From Caulobacterales bacterium (GTDB lineage: Bacteria; Pseudomonadota; Alphaproteobacteria; Caulobacterales; Caulobacteraceae), in contig JACPDR010000007.1 in the NCBI GenBank assembly GCA_016183935.1, positions 1 to 64,000 on the forward strand: a DNA stretch of 64,000 nucleotides, written 5' to 3'. Both the position numbers and the translations under genes were made by a program. The notes beneath the pieces were generated by a model. That model saw only the letters and a list, made by a program, of their open reading frames with translations, was not told the origin of the DNA and did no database searches. How positions within the stretch are numbered: position 1 is the stretch's first letter; each line of letters opens with the position of its first letter. This document shows positions 8,545 through 18,003 of this stretch, in pieces.

Positions 8545-8978
8545 TGGCCAAGACCCCCGCCTCCGAGGAGCGCGCCGAGCGGCTGCAGGTCGCGGCCCTG
8601 CCGTGGCGGCGCGGACCGGGCGGCGTCGAGATCCTGCTCGTCACCTCGCGCGAGACGCGGCGCTGGGTCACGCCCAAGGGCGGCCGCATGACCGGCAAGA
8701 CCGACGCTCAGGCCGCCGCCCAGGAGGCGCTGGAGGAGGCCGGGATCGAGGGCGTGGTCGGCGACGAGCCGCTGGGGACGTTCCGCTATCTGAAAATCCT
8801 GAAGCGCCGCGCCCCCCGCTGGTGTGTGGTCGCCCTGTATGATCTCGAGGTGACCGCCGAACATGCCGAGTGGCAGGAGCAGGCGGAACGCGAGCGCGTC
8901 TGGCTGCCCCGCGACACCGCCGCGGCCTGGGTCGACGAGCCCGACCTCAAGGCGTTGATCGCCGCCTTCGAGCCCTGA
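8544..8978 (+). CDS. Nudix hydrolase (DIPP-like)
   Basis: 144 residues. The Nudix helix is present as QAAAQEALEEAGIEG with the metal-binding EExG core, but the first conserved Glu of the full Nudix box is replaced and the leading segment is PKGGRMTGKTD. This matches the short diphosphoinositol-polyphosphate-hydrolase-like Nudix proteins of alphaproteobacteria. A hydrolase of polyphosphorylated nucleotides or inositol pyrophosphates is the likely activity. The ATG overlaps the pit stop codon (TGATG), so translation is coupled to the phosphate transporter. Confidence 0.85.
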   Translation: MAKTPASEERAERLQVAALPWRRGPGGVEILLVTSRETRRWVTPKGGRMTGKTDAQAAAQEALEEAGIEGVVGDEPLGTFRYLKILKRRAPRWCVVALYDLEVTAEHAEWQEQAERERVWLPRDTAAAWVDEPDLKALIAAFEP

Positions 8979-9033
8979 ACCGGGCTTGTGTTCGGCCGCC
9001 CCGTCGCGGACTATGCGCGAAAGGGGGACGACC

Positions 9034-9603
9034 ATGCGCTTGATGATTGTATGTCTGGCGGGAGCCCTGGCGGGCGCCGCCCTGATCGGCTCGCCCGCGC
9101 AGGCCCGGGAAACGCCGCAGGCCGCCGCGGCGCCTTCGGCCCGGCAGCTGGAGCTGACGCGCCGGTACATCAACCTGACGATGACGGACCAGTTCGAGGA
9201 CGCCATTCGCCAGTTGATCGTCGCCCAGTCGTCGCTGGACCCGGATACGCGCGACCTGCCGGCGGAGGACCGGCAATTTCTCGTCGATCTGGCGGCCGAG
9301 CTCACCACGGACATGATTCCGCAGATGATCGAGGCGATGGTGCCGGTCTACGCCAGCGCCTTCACAGAGGCCGAGCTTGAGGCCCTGCTCGGCTTCTACG
9401 ACACCGAGATGGGGCGGACGATCATCGAGAAGACGATGGTGGCGCTGCCCGAGGCGACCCGGGCGACCCTGACGGTGATGCCGCAGCTCATGGACAAGAT
9501 GGCCGCGCGCATCTGCCAGCACTACGGCTGTGAACCGGGCGAACTGGAGGCGTTTCAGCGCGAGATGCGCGGCCACGTCGCGGCGCCGCCGCCTCCCAAA
9601 TAG
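9034..9603 (+). CDS. DUF2059 domain periplasmic protein, paralogue 2
   Basis: 189 residues. The start at 9034 (MRLMIVCLAGALAGAAL) has a GGGGGA ribosome-binding site and gives a clean signal peptide ending in AQA; a longer in-frame start would spoil it. The mature part has the DUF2059 pattern FTEAELEALLGFYDTEMGRTIIEK and a terminal Cys pair (CQHYGC), like the 6249 gene. The C-terminus is a short proline tail. It ends 11 bp from the convergent DUF1203 gene. The role is unknown. Confidence 0.72.
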   Translation: MRLMIVCLAGALAGAALIGSPAQARETPQAAAAPSARQLELTRRYINLTMTDQFEDAIRQLIVAQSSLDPDTRDLPAEDRQFLVDLAAELTTDMIPQMIEAMVPVYASAFTEAELEALLGFYDTEMGRTIIEKTMVALPEATRATLTVMPQLMDKMAARICQHYGCEPGELEAFQREMRGHVAAPPPPK

Positions 9604-9614
9604 CACCGGACTGT

Positions 9615-10085
9615 TCACGCCCGGCTAGCCGCCGCCATGAAGCAGCCGCGCCGGGCCGTGTGCAGGTGGATGGTCGATACCGCCGGGTCGGCGAACCACG
9701 CCTCCAGCCGGTCGGCCAGGTCGCGGCCCTCGACCACGTCGGCGTCCGTCATCATCCAGTCGGCGTCATAGACCCGCGCCGACAACAGGCGGCGGCCCAG
9801 CATGTCCGGGACCTCGCCCGTGGCGGGGACGGCCTGCACGACTCCCTCGCGCACGAAGATCGGGCCCTCGCCGCGATACGGGCTGGCCGGGGCGTCGAGG
9901 TGGCGGTGGTTGACCAGCAGCAGCCGCTCGCCCGGCTCGGCGTCGGCCAGGCTGACCCGGCAGGGCGCGGCGTGCGGGGCGTCGGCGATCATGCGCCGGG
10001 CCCCGATGGCCGCCAGGGCCGCGTCGTCGAGATCGAACAGCGGCCGGAACGGCGCCGGGGAGAGGGCCTGGATGCGAAAGCTCAT
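9615..10085 (-). CDS. DUF1203 domain protein
   Basis: 156 residues matching the DUF1203 layout: MSFRIQALSPAPFRPLFDLDD at the start, CRVSLADAEPGERLLLVNHRH in the middle and a GRDLADRLEAWFADPAVSTIHLHTARRGC C-terminus. The family is widespread, cytosolic and functionally uncharacterised. AAGGAGA lies nine bases before the ATG. The gene is divergent from the peptidase gene, with about 100 bp shared promoter space. Confidence 0.75.
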   Translation of the reverse strand: MSFRIQALSPAPFRPLFDLDDAALAAIGARRMIADAPHAAPCRVSLADAEPGERLLLVNHRHLDAPASPYRGEGPIFVREGVVQAVPATGEVPDMLGRRLLSARVYDADWMMTDADVVEGRDLADRLEAWFADPAVSTIHLHTARRGCFMAAASRA

Positions 10086-10187
10086 GTTCTGGGGTCTCCT
10101 TCACCGCCGATGTGACAGGCGCGGCGGTGGGCGTCTCGCGGCTTTCGGGCGTTGCGTCAGGCGGCCCGCATCCCCAAAAGGAAAGCC

Positions 10188-11990
10188 ATGAACGCCCCCT
10201 TCAAGACCCCCGCCGACCCCGCTGAAGCCCCCGTCTGGGACCTGTCCGACCTATACGCCTCGTCCGCGGACCCGCGCATCGAGGCCGACCTCGAGCGCGC
10301 CCGGGGGCTGGTGGGCGACCTCAACGCCCTGCAGGGGCGGCTGGTGGAGGCGCGGTCGGGCGCCGCCCTGCTCGGCGAACGGCTGGACCGGGCGGTGAGC
10401 CTGTACGAACAGGCGTCGAACCTGCTGGGCGGTCTCGGGGCGTACGCCTTCCTGGCGGCCTCGACCAACCGCAACGACGCCGGCGCGCAGGGCTTCGAGG
10501 CGACCGTGCGCGAGAAGATCACCGCCATCGCCACGCCGACGGTCTGGGTCACGCTGGAGATCAATCAGCTGGAGGGGCCGGAGATCGAGGCGGCGCTGGA
10601 GGCCTGGCCGGCGGCGGCGCGCTGGCGGCCCTGGCTGCGGCGGGTGCGGGCCATGAAGCCGCACGAGCTGTCGCGCGAGCTGGAGACCTTCCTCGCCGAG
10701 CGCGGCCCCATCAGCGCCCAGTGGCCGCGCCTGTTCGACGAAACCATGGCGGCGATGCGGGTGAAGGCCGGCAAGGACGAGCTGACCCTGTCCGAGGCGC
10801 TGAACCGGCTGTCGGACCCGAAGGCGGCGCGGCGCAAGGCGGCGGCCGAAGGGCTGAACGAGGCGCTGGGCGCCCGGACCCAGGCCATGGCGCTGGTGCT
10901 CAACACCGTCGCCGCCGACAAGGCGCTGGAGGACAGGTGGCGCGGCTTCATGCGGCCCGCCGACAGCCGCCACCTGGCCAATGAGGTCGACGGGGACGCG
11001 GTCGACGCCATGGCCGAGGCGGTCGCGGCGGCGTATCCGCGCCTGTCGCACCGCTATTACGCGCTGAAGGCCCGGGCCATGGGCAAGACGACGCTGGACC
11101 AATGGGACCGCAATGCGCCGATCGAGACCCGCGCGCCGCGCGGTTACGACTGGGCCCAGGGCAAGGACCTGGTGCTGGAAAGCTTCGGCGATCTGGGCGG
11201 CGAGTTCGCCGACCGGGCGCGGGGCTTCTTCGAGCGGCCGTGGATCGACGGCAAGGCGCGGCCGGGGAAGCAGTCGGGGGCCTACGCCCATCCGGTGACG
11301 TCGGACCGGCACCCCTATGTGTTCCTGAACTGGATGGGCGAGCGGCGCGACGTGCTGACCCTGGCGCACGAGCTGGGGCATGGCGTGCACCAGACGCTGG
11401 CGGCGGGGCAGGGTAGCCTGCTGGCGGATACGCCGCTGACCCTGGCCGAGACGGCGTCGATCTTCGCCGAGGGGCTGACCTTCGACCGGCTGCTGAAGAC
11501 CGCGCCCAGGGCCGAGCAGCGCGGCCTGCTGGCCGGACGGATCGAGGACGGGCTCAACACCGTGATCCGCCAGATCGCCTTCCACCGCTTCGAGACCCGC
11601 TTCCACGACGAGCGGGCGGCGGGCGAGGTGTCGGTCGAGCGGATCGGTGAACTGTGGCTGGAGGAGATGGGCGGCTCGCTGGGCCCGGCGGTGACGCTCA
11701 ACCCCGGCTATGAGCACTGGTGGAGCTATGTCGGCCACTTCGTGCACTCTCCGTTCTACGTCTACGCCTATGCGTTTGGAGACCTGCTGGTGGCGGCGCT
11801 GATGGAGACGCGGGCCAAGGACCCGGCGGGCTTCACACCGCTGTATCGCGAACTGCTCGCGGGCGGGGGCTCGCGCGGCTATGTCGAGGCGCTGGCGCCA
11901 TTCGGGCTGAACCCGCGCGACCCGGCTTTCTGGACCATCGGGACGAAACGGCTGGAGGGGCTGATCGACCGGTTCGAGGCGCTGGTCTGA
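10188..11990 (+). CDS. pepF: M3 family oligoendopeptidase (PepF type)
   Basis: 600 residues. The thimet/oligopeptidase zinc site is intact: HELGH at residues 394-398 with the downstream ETASIFAEGL helix supplying the third ligand. The N-terminal half is the helical PepF domain (WDLSDLYASS...). The enzyme degrades 6-20-residue peptides in the cytosol and can clear signal-peptide remnants. AAAAGGAAAG lies just before the ATG at 10188, which decides against a start twelve codons upstream. The length is normal for the family. Confidence 0.93.
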   Translation: MNAPFKTPADPAEAPVWDLSDLYASSADPRIEADLERARGLVGDLNALQGRLVEARSGAALLGERLDRAVSLYEQASNLLGGLGAYAFLAASTNRNDAGAQGFEATVREKITAIATPTVWVTLEINQLEGPEIEAALEAWPAAARWRPWLRRVRAMKPHELSRELETFLAERGPISAQWPRLFDETMAAMRVKAGKDELTLSEALNRLSDPKAARRKAAAEGLNEALGARTQAMALVLNTVAADKALEDRWRGFMRPADSRHLANEVDGDAVDAMAEAVAAAYPRLSHRYYALKARAMGKTTLDQWDRNAPIETRAPRGYDWAQGKDLVLESFGDLGGEFADRARGFFERPWIDGKARPGKQSGAYAHPVTSDRHPYVFLNWMGERRDVLTLAHELGHGVHQTLAAGQGSLLADTPLTLAETASIFAEGLTFDRLLKTAPRAEQRGLLAGRIEDGLNTVIRQIAFHRFETRFHDERAAGEVSVERIGELWLEEMGGSLGPAVTLNPGYEHWWSYVGHFVHSPFYVYAYAFGDLLVAALMETRAKDPAGFTPLYRELLAGGGSRGYVEALAPFGLNPRDPAFWTIGTKRLEGLIDRFEALV

Positions 11991-12083
11991 GGCCAGGCGG
12001 CGCGAATTGTCGCCGCCCGCTTGAGCGCGGCGCCGGCCCCGCTATAAGAGCGCCAACCGCTTTTCAGATTCCCGGACCCGATC

Positions 12084-12335
12084 ATGGCCGACCCGCACCA
12101 CGCCGACGCTCACGACGACTACATTCGCGGCTCGCAGAAGATCGACGAGCAGGCGTCGACGTTCGCCCTGTTCGTCGGACTGGCCAAGTGGGGCTCGCTG
12201 CTGACCGCGGCCACCCTGGTGTTCCTGGTGCTGTGGTTCCAGCCCGGCGGCAGCTTCATCGGCGGCGCGATCACCGCCTTCGTGGTTCTGGTCGCGGGCT
12301 TCTTCTTCCTGAAGTCGGGCAAGAAGTCCCACTGA
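12084..12335 (+). CDS. aa3-type cytochrome c oxidase subunit IV family protein
   Basis: 83 residues: a histidine-rich cytosolic start (ADPHHADAHDD), a linker YIRGSQKIDEQASTFALF, then two hydrophobic segments (about 36-52 and 57-77) and a basic tail KSGKKSH. The linker plus TM pattern is that of the small bacterial aa3 oxidase subunit IV, often found next to pntA in alphaproteobacteria. An intrinsic terminator follows, so it is transcribed apart from the pnt operon. Confidence 0.7.
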   Translation: MADPHHADAHDDYIRGSQKIDEQASTFALFVGLAKWGSLLTAATLVFLVLWFQPGGSFIGGAITAFVVLVAGFFFLKSGKKSH

Positions 12336-12344
12336 CAATCCTGT

Positions 12345-12376
12345 CCGTCTCCGCAAGGAGACGGATTCTGTCTTTT
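12345..12376 (+). terminator. Intrinsic terminator before the pnt operon
   Basis: An 8-bp stem CCGTCTCC/GGAGACGG around a GCAA tetraloop, then a T-rich tail ending TCTTTT. Confidence 0.75.
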
Positions 12377-12434
12377 GACGGCCCCCGCTGGATAAGCCTA
12401 ACCTTCCCCGTCCAGTTCTGACGGAGGGATTCGC

Positions 12435-13568
12435 TTGGCTGTCGCCATCGCCGTGAGCCGCGAACGCCGTGATGGCGAGACGCGCTGCGCCGTCACTCCG
12501 GAAACGGTGAAGAAGCTGATCGCCCTCGGGGCGACCGTCGCCGTCGAGGCCGGGACCGGCGCGGGCTCGTCCATTCCCGACGCGGACTATGCGGCGGCGG
12601 GCGCGACGGTAGCCAAGGACCTCAAGGCCGTGCTGGCCGGGGCCGACATCCTGCTGAAGGTGCGGGGGCCGACAGCGCAGGAGACCAGCGCCCTGAAGCC
12701 CGGCGCCGTGGTCGTGGCCCTGCTGGATGCGTATCGCGACAAGGGGACGGTGGCGGCGCTGGCCGGGGCCGGCGTCACCGCCTTCGCCATGGAGTTCGTG
12801 CCCCGGATCAGCCGGGCGCAGGTGATGGACGCCCTGTCTTCGCAGGCCAACCTGGCCGGCTATCGGGCGGTGATCGAGGCGGCCTACGCCTTTGGCAAGG
12901 GTTTTCCGATGATGATGACGGCGGCGGGCACGGTCGCCCCGGCCAAGGTCTTCGTGATGGGCGCGGGCGTGGCGGGGCTGCAGGCCGTGGCGACGGCGCG
13001 GCGGCTGGGGGCGGTGGTCACCGCCACCGACGTGCGACCGGCCTCCAAGGAACAGGTCGAGAGCCTCGGGGCCAAATTCGTCGCCGTCGAGGACAAGGAG
13101 TTCAAGGCCGCCGAGACCGCCGCCGGCTACGCCAAGCCGATGTCGGCCGAGTATCAGGCCAAGCAGGCCGAGCTGACCGCCAGCCACATCGTCAAACAGG
13201 ACATCGTCATCACCACCGCCCTGATCCCGGGGCGGCCGGCTCCGCGGCTGGTCACGGCGGCGCATGTGGCCTCGATGAAGCCGGGCAGCGTGCTGGTCGA
13301 CCTCGCCATCGACAACGGCGGCAACGTCGAGGGCGCGAAGGCGGGCGAGGTGGTGACCACGGCCAACGGCGCGCAGATCGTCGGCTGGACGAACATGGCG
13401 GGGCGGATCGCGGCGGACGCCTCGGCGCTGTACGCGCGAAACCTGAGCGCCTTCGTCGGGCTGATGGTCAAGGACGGGGCGCTGGCGGTGGATCTGGAGG
13501 ACGAGATCCTCAAGGCGGCGGCGGTGACCCACCGCGGAGCCGTGGTGCATGAGGGGGTGAGGGGGTGA
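12435..13568 (+). CDS. pntA: NAD(P) transhydrogenase subunit alpha 1
   Basis: 377 residues. It is the NAD(H)-binding domain I of proton-translocating transhydrogenase. It starts AVAIAVSRERRDGETRCAVTPE and contains the alanine-dehydrogenase-like Rossmann segment KVFVMGAGVAGLQAVATARRLGA and the mobile-loop region. The start codon is TTG, supported by GGAGG eight bases upstream at 12423-12427. With alpha 2 and beta it uses the proton gradient to make NADPH from NADH. The stop codon overlaps a small membrane-protein gene rather than pntAB. Confidence 0.95.
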   Translation: MAVAIAVSRERRDGETRCAVTPETVKKLIALGATVAVEAGTGAGSSIPDADYAAAGATVAKDLKAVLAGADILLKVRGPTAQETSALKPGAVVVALLDAYRDKGTVAALAGAGVTAFAMEFVPRISRAQVMDALSSQANLAGYRAVIEAAYAFGKGFPMMMTAAGTVAPAKVFVMGAGVAGLQAVATARRLGAVVTATDVRPASKEQVESLGAKFVAVEDKEFKAAETAAGYAKPMSAEYQAKQAELTASHIVKQDIVITTALIPGRPAPRLVTAAHVASMKPGSVLVDLAIDNGGNVEGAKAGEVVTTANGAQIVGWTNMAGRIAADASALYARNLSAFVGLMVKDGALAVDLEDEILKAAAVTHRGAVVHEGVRG

Positions 13569-13831
13569 TGCTCCGCCGGGTTGTTCTTTTTGCGGGATGG
13601 GTGACGTTGATCTTGCTGCCAGTGGCTGGTGCGGCCATCGGTTGGACCTCCGTCACCATGTCGTTGCGCGTTGTTCGCTACACGCTCGACCCGGTGACAG
13701 TGACGCGCATAATTCTCCAGGACTTGATGCCTGCGCTGCTGATGATTGGCGCCGGCCTCGCTCTAGGCTGTGGCTGTTTGCTGATGGCGTCGATCGACAG
13801 ACGCCTCTCAGAGTTGGAGGCACGCTCCTGA
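13568..13831 (+). CDS. Unknown small membrane protein inside the pnt operon (87 aa)
   Basis: 87 residues with two predicted transmembrane helices (about 4-26 and 51-73) and a short charged tail DRRLSELEARS. The ATG overlaps the pntA stop codon (TGATG), and its own stop overlaps the pntAB start in the same way, so it is translationally woven into the operon. Base composition is visibly less GC-rich than its neighbours, which suggests later insertion. It has no transhydrogenase signature. The function is unknown; a two-helix modulator or assembly factor is only a possibility. Confidence 0.6.
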   Translation: MLRRVVLFAGWVTLILLPVAGAAIGWTSVTMSLRVVRYTLDPVTVTRIILQDLMPALLMIGAGLALGCGCLLMASIDRRLSELEARS

Positions 13832-14136
13832 TGGAACACGTCGACCCCACCATCTTTCGCCTCGCGATCTTCGTGCTGGCGATCTTCGTCGGCTACTACG
13901 TGGTCTGGTCGGTGACGCCGGCGCTGCACACCCCGCTGATGGCGGTGACCAACGCCATCTCGTCGGTGATCGTGGTCGGCGGGCTGATCGCGGCGGCCGC
14001 CAGCGGCGCCGACGGCTGGATCGCCAAGGGCGCCGGCGTCGCGGCCGTGACCCTGGCCAGCGTCAACATCTTCGGCGGCTTCATGGTCACCCGGCGCATG
14101 CTGGCCATGTACCGGAAGAAGGAACGGCCGAAGTGA
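13831..14136 (+). CDS. pntAB: NAD(P) transhydrogenase subunit alpha 2
   Basis: 101 residues with three to four transmembrane helices. The segment PALHTPLMAVTNAISSVIVVGG is the hallmark of transhydrogenase domain II alpha. It forms the proton channel together with the N-terminal part of PntB. The ATG at 13831 overlaps the preceding stop by one base. A 101-residue unknown membrane-protein gene starts on GTG overlapping the stop (GTGA). Confidence 0.95.
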   Translation: MEHVDPTIFRLAIFVLAIFVGYYVVWSVTPALHTPLMAVTNAISSVIVVGGLIAAAASGADGWIAKGAGVAAVTLASVNIFGGFMVTRRMLAMYRKKERPK

Positions 14137-14438
14137 ACCGGCCGCTCGACACCTATGTCATGGTCGCCATCCCGCTTGCGTTGGCCATGGTGCTCGCGCT
14201 GGTCCTTTTCAGCGGCCGGATGACGCCGGAGACCCGGACCGGCGTCGAGCGCGTGATGGCGGCGGTCTTCTATCCGGTTGCGACATTCTACTGGCTGTGG
14301 CGCGCGGCTGACTTCCTCGGCGAAGGATCACTGCTCAAGTCGGGCGCGATGGCGATTGTGGCGGCCGTCTTCATCGGACTCGGCTTCAAGGCCATCCGCG
14401 CCGGCCGACTGGCGCCGGGCTCGAAGGCCGGCGGATGA
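14133..14438 (+). CDS. Unknown membrane protein inside the pnt operon (101 aa)
   Basis: 101 residues beginning at a GTG that overlaps the pntAB stop by four bases. Three hydrophobic segments are apparent (about 9-27, 40-58 and 69-88), with a conserved-looking FYPVATFYWLWRAADFLGEG between helices. No family is recognised. Tight coupling to pntAB and to the next ORF suggests co-production with transhydrogenase, but nothing in the sequence shows a role. Confidence 0.6.
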   Translation: MNRPLDTYVMVAIPLALAMVLALVLFSGRMTPETRTGVERVMAAVFYPVATFYWLWRAADFLGEGSLLKSGAMAIVAAVFIGLGFKAIRAGRLAPGSKAGG

Positions 14439-14722
14439 CCTTCGACATCCAGCAGTTCGCGGTCGGCGCGTCCTGGGTCGCCACGGCGATCGGGGCGGCG
14501 CTGTGGCTGTGGAGCTGGCTCGGCGAGAAGAACGCCATCCGCAAGCTGCGCTTTCTCGACTGCGGCGTGGTGCTGTTGTTCTCGTCCATCCTGCTACGCA
14601 TCGTGGCGCAGGAGCGGCCGATGAGCATCTGGGACTGGGCCGTGGTTTTCGTCGGCCCGCTGTTCATCGCCGCCGCCCTGTGGCGGCTGGCGCGGACGGC
14701 CTGCCCGCCGCCGGGGCGCTGA
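14435..14722 (+). CDS. Unknown membrane protein inside the pnt operon (95 aa)
   Basis: 95 residues, with an ATG overlapping the preceding TGA (ATGA). Three hydrophobic stretches (about 10-28, 42-57 and 67-86) are rich in tryptophan (LWLWSWLGEKNAIRK, SIWDWAVVF). There is no recognisable domain. It belongs to the same translationally coupled chain as pntAB and the 101-residue ORF, and is followed after two bases by a secreted-protein gene. Confidence 0.6.
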   Translation: MTFDIQQFAVGASWVATAIGAALWLWSWLGEKNAIRKLRFLDCGVVLLFSSILLRIVAQERPMSIWDWAVVFVGPLFIAAALWRLARTACPPPGR

Positions 14723-14724
14723 CC

Positions 14725-15144
14725 ATGACGGCCGGGGCCCATGGGATCGATCGCAGGCGGACCGGACTCCTGGCCGTGCTCGCGGCCGTCCCTGTTCTCG
14801 GCTCCGCCTTTCCGGCGGGCGCGCAGACCTGGGTCGGGGACAGCATCGAAGACGGCATGCACTGGCACGTGTCCGCCCCGGAAGGCGCGAACTGGCGTCT
14901 GGTGTGCCGGTTTCCGCCGGTCACCTACTATCGCAGCGTCTACAACCAGAAAGCCTGGATCAACAGGTTCGAGCGCAGCGGCCGCGGACCGGATTCCGGG
15001 CGGTTGCCGCTGAACGTCGGTCATTGCCATGTCTGGAAGACCGGTGGACGCGGGGCGGTGGCCATTGGTCTGTCGCGGCCCGGCGAGACCGTCGCCGACG
15101 CCACCCGGGACCCGGCGGCCCCCGCCGCGGTCGGCTTCCTGTGA
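14725..15144 (+). CDS. Unknown exported protein inside the pnt operon (139 aa)
   Basis: 139 residues with an export signal: DRRRTGLLAVLAAVPVLGS followed by AFPAGAQ, a possible Tat signal because of the twin arginines before a moderate hydrophobic core. The mature part is about 105 residues, rich in aromatic residues (MHWHVSAPEGANWRL, CRFPPVTYYRSVY), with two cysteines (CRF and GHCHVW) that may pair. No family is recognised. It is odd to find an exported protein between pntAB and pntB. Confidence 0.55.
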   Translation: MTAGAHGIDRRRTGLLAVLAAVPVLGSAFPAGAQTWVGDSIEDGMHWHVSAPEGANWRLVCRFPPVTYYRSVYNQKAWINRFERSGRGPDSGRLPLNVGHCHVWKTGGRGAVAIGLSRPGETVADATRDPAAPAAVGFL

Positions 15145-15169
15145 AGACGCCCCCCTTGAGAGGATCAGC

Positions 15170-16588
<1,419 letters not shown>

Positions 16589-16592
16589 GGTC

Positions 16593-17480
16593 ATGACCTC
16601 GATCCGTTGGCGACGGGGGATCCTGCCGGTCCTCGCCGGCATTGTCGCCGTCTATGCGATCGTGCTCGGCGCGATGTTCTTCATGCAGCGCGACCTGCTC
16701 TACTATCCGGTCGCGGCGGGGGCCTCGCCGGATCCCGGCGGGCCGTCGATACAGGTCGTTCAGATCGACACAGAGGACGGCGAGCGTCTGGTGGGCTGGT
16801 GGCTGCCGGCCGAAGCCGACAATCCGACGATCCTGTTCTTCAACGGCAACGCCGCGGGTCTGGCCGTTCAGGAAGGGCGCTGGCGGCGCATTGCGGACAG
16901 GGGCGTCGGCTTCCTCGCCATCGGCTACCGCGGCTATGACGGCTCCACCGGCCGACCGACCGAGGCGGGGCTGCACAAGGACGCCGAGGCCGCCTACGAG
17001 TGGTTGGCCCGGCGCGTCGAACCGTCCCGGATCGTCATTCACGGCTTCTCGCTGGGCAGCGGGGTGGCCGTCCGGCTCGCCAGCCAGAGACCGGCCCGCG
17101 CGGTCGTGCTGGAAGCGCCCTACACCTCGACGGTCGATGTCGCGGCCAAGGCCTATCCGTGGGCGCCGGTGAGCCTGCTGATGCTCGACCAATACCGTTC
17201 GCGGGACATTATCGACCTGATCGACGCGCCGGTTATGGTCATCCACGGCGATGCCGACGAGGTGGTCCCCTTCGATCAGGGATGGGCGCTGTATCGGATG
17301 GCGCGGCCGCCGAAGGCCTTCGTGCGCATGGTCGGCTCGAACCACAGCACACTCGTGCGCGACGGGGGATACGACCATATCTGGCGCTTCCTGGGCCTGC
17401 CGCCGGGACCGCCGAGCGCCGCCGAGGGTCATCAGGCGCGCTCGGCGATAGTCGCCGACGGGTTGGAGCTCTCGCGATGA
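16593..17480 (+). CDS. Membrane-anchored alpha/beta hydrolase (BEM46/ABHD13-like)
   Basis: 295 residues with one N-terminal membrane anchor (about 8-30) followed by MQRDLLYYP, a typical start of BEM46/ABHD13-like hydrolases. The catalytic triad is complete: Ser153 in GFSLGSG, Asp222 in HGDADEVVP and His251 in GSNHSTL. The oxyanion-loop region FFNGNAAG is present. The substrate is unknown, probably an ester or thioester at the membrane. The gene starts four bases after pntB and overlaps the CYTH gene (ATGA), so it may be read with pnt. Confidence 0.85.
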   Translation: MTSIRWRRGILPVLAGIVAVYAIVLGAMFFMQRDLLYYPVAAGASPDPGGPSIQVVQIDTEDGERLVGWWLPAEADNPTILFFNGNAAGLAVQEGRWRRIADRGVGFLAIGYRGYDGSTGRPTEAGLHKDAEAAYEWLARRVEPSRIVIHGFSLGSGVAVRLASQRPARAVVLEAPYTSTVDVAAKAYPWAPVSLLMLDQYRSRDIIDLIDAPVMVIHGDADEVVPFDQGWALYRMARPPKAFVRMVGSNHSTLVRDGGYDHIWRFLGLPPGPPSAAEGHQARSAIVADGLELSR

Positions 17481-18001
17481 CCGACCCCGCCGCCCTCGGC
17501 TTCCTGAAGCCGGAGAAATACGCCGCGGTGGAGCGGGAGCGGCGTTGGCTGTGTCGAGGGTTGCCGGATCAGCCGGTGCTGCGGGCCGAGGCGATCCGGG
17601 ACCTGTATGTCGAGGGTTCGCGACTGCGGCTGCGCGAGGCGCGGCCGGTCGGGGGCGGTCCGACCATCTACCGGTTGTCGAAGAAGGCGGATCTGGCCCC
17701 GGAGCGCCGGCTGATCACCACCCTGTACCTGAGCGAGGCGGAATACGTCCTGTTCGCCGGCCTGCCGGGGCGGGGGCTGGAGAAGACGCGGCATTACTAC
17801 GCGGCTGTCGGGGCGACGCTGTCGGTGGACCGGTTCGAGGGCGCGCTGGCGGGGCTGTTCCTGGCCGAGGCGGAGTTCGCCGACGACGCGGCCATGGCGG
17901 CGTTCCCGCACCCGGCCTTCACCGTGCGTGAGGTGACCGACGATCCGCGCTATACCGGCGGCGAACTGGTCAGGATGAGCATCCCTGACGAGGGAGGTTG
18001 A
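17477..18001 (+). CDS. CYTH domain protein (triphosphate tunnel family)
   Basis: 174 residues. The N-terminal EKYAAVERERRWLCRG corresponds to the ExExK start of CYTH domains, with an Arg in place of the Lys. Alternating charged beta strands follow (SRLRLREAR, IYRLSKKAD, GLEKTRHYY, LSVDRFEG, LFLAEAEF) that line a cationic tunnel in this superfamily. Members hydrolyse inorganic triphosphate or thiamine triphosphate, or bind polyphosphate; the activity here cannot be told. It overlaps the hydrolase gene upstream by four bases and ends just before the DUF1801 gene. Confidence 0.8.
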   Translation: MTDPAALGFLKPEKYAAVERERRWLCRGLPDQPVLRAEAIRDLYVEGSRLRLREARPVGGGPTIYRLSKKADLAPERRLITTLYLSEAEYVLFAGLPGRGLEKTRHYYAAVGATLSVDRFEGALAGLFLAEAEFADDAAMAAFPHPAFTVREVTDDPRYTGGELVRMSIPDEGG

Positions 18002-18003
18002 GC

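Noticed and set aside
10251-11747. A 498-codon minus-strand frame within the oligoendopeptidase gene
   Set aside because: Low-complexity His/Arg/Pro-rich translation; the M3 HELGH enzyme on the other strand explains the region.
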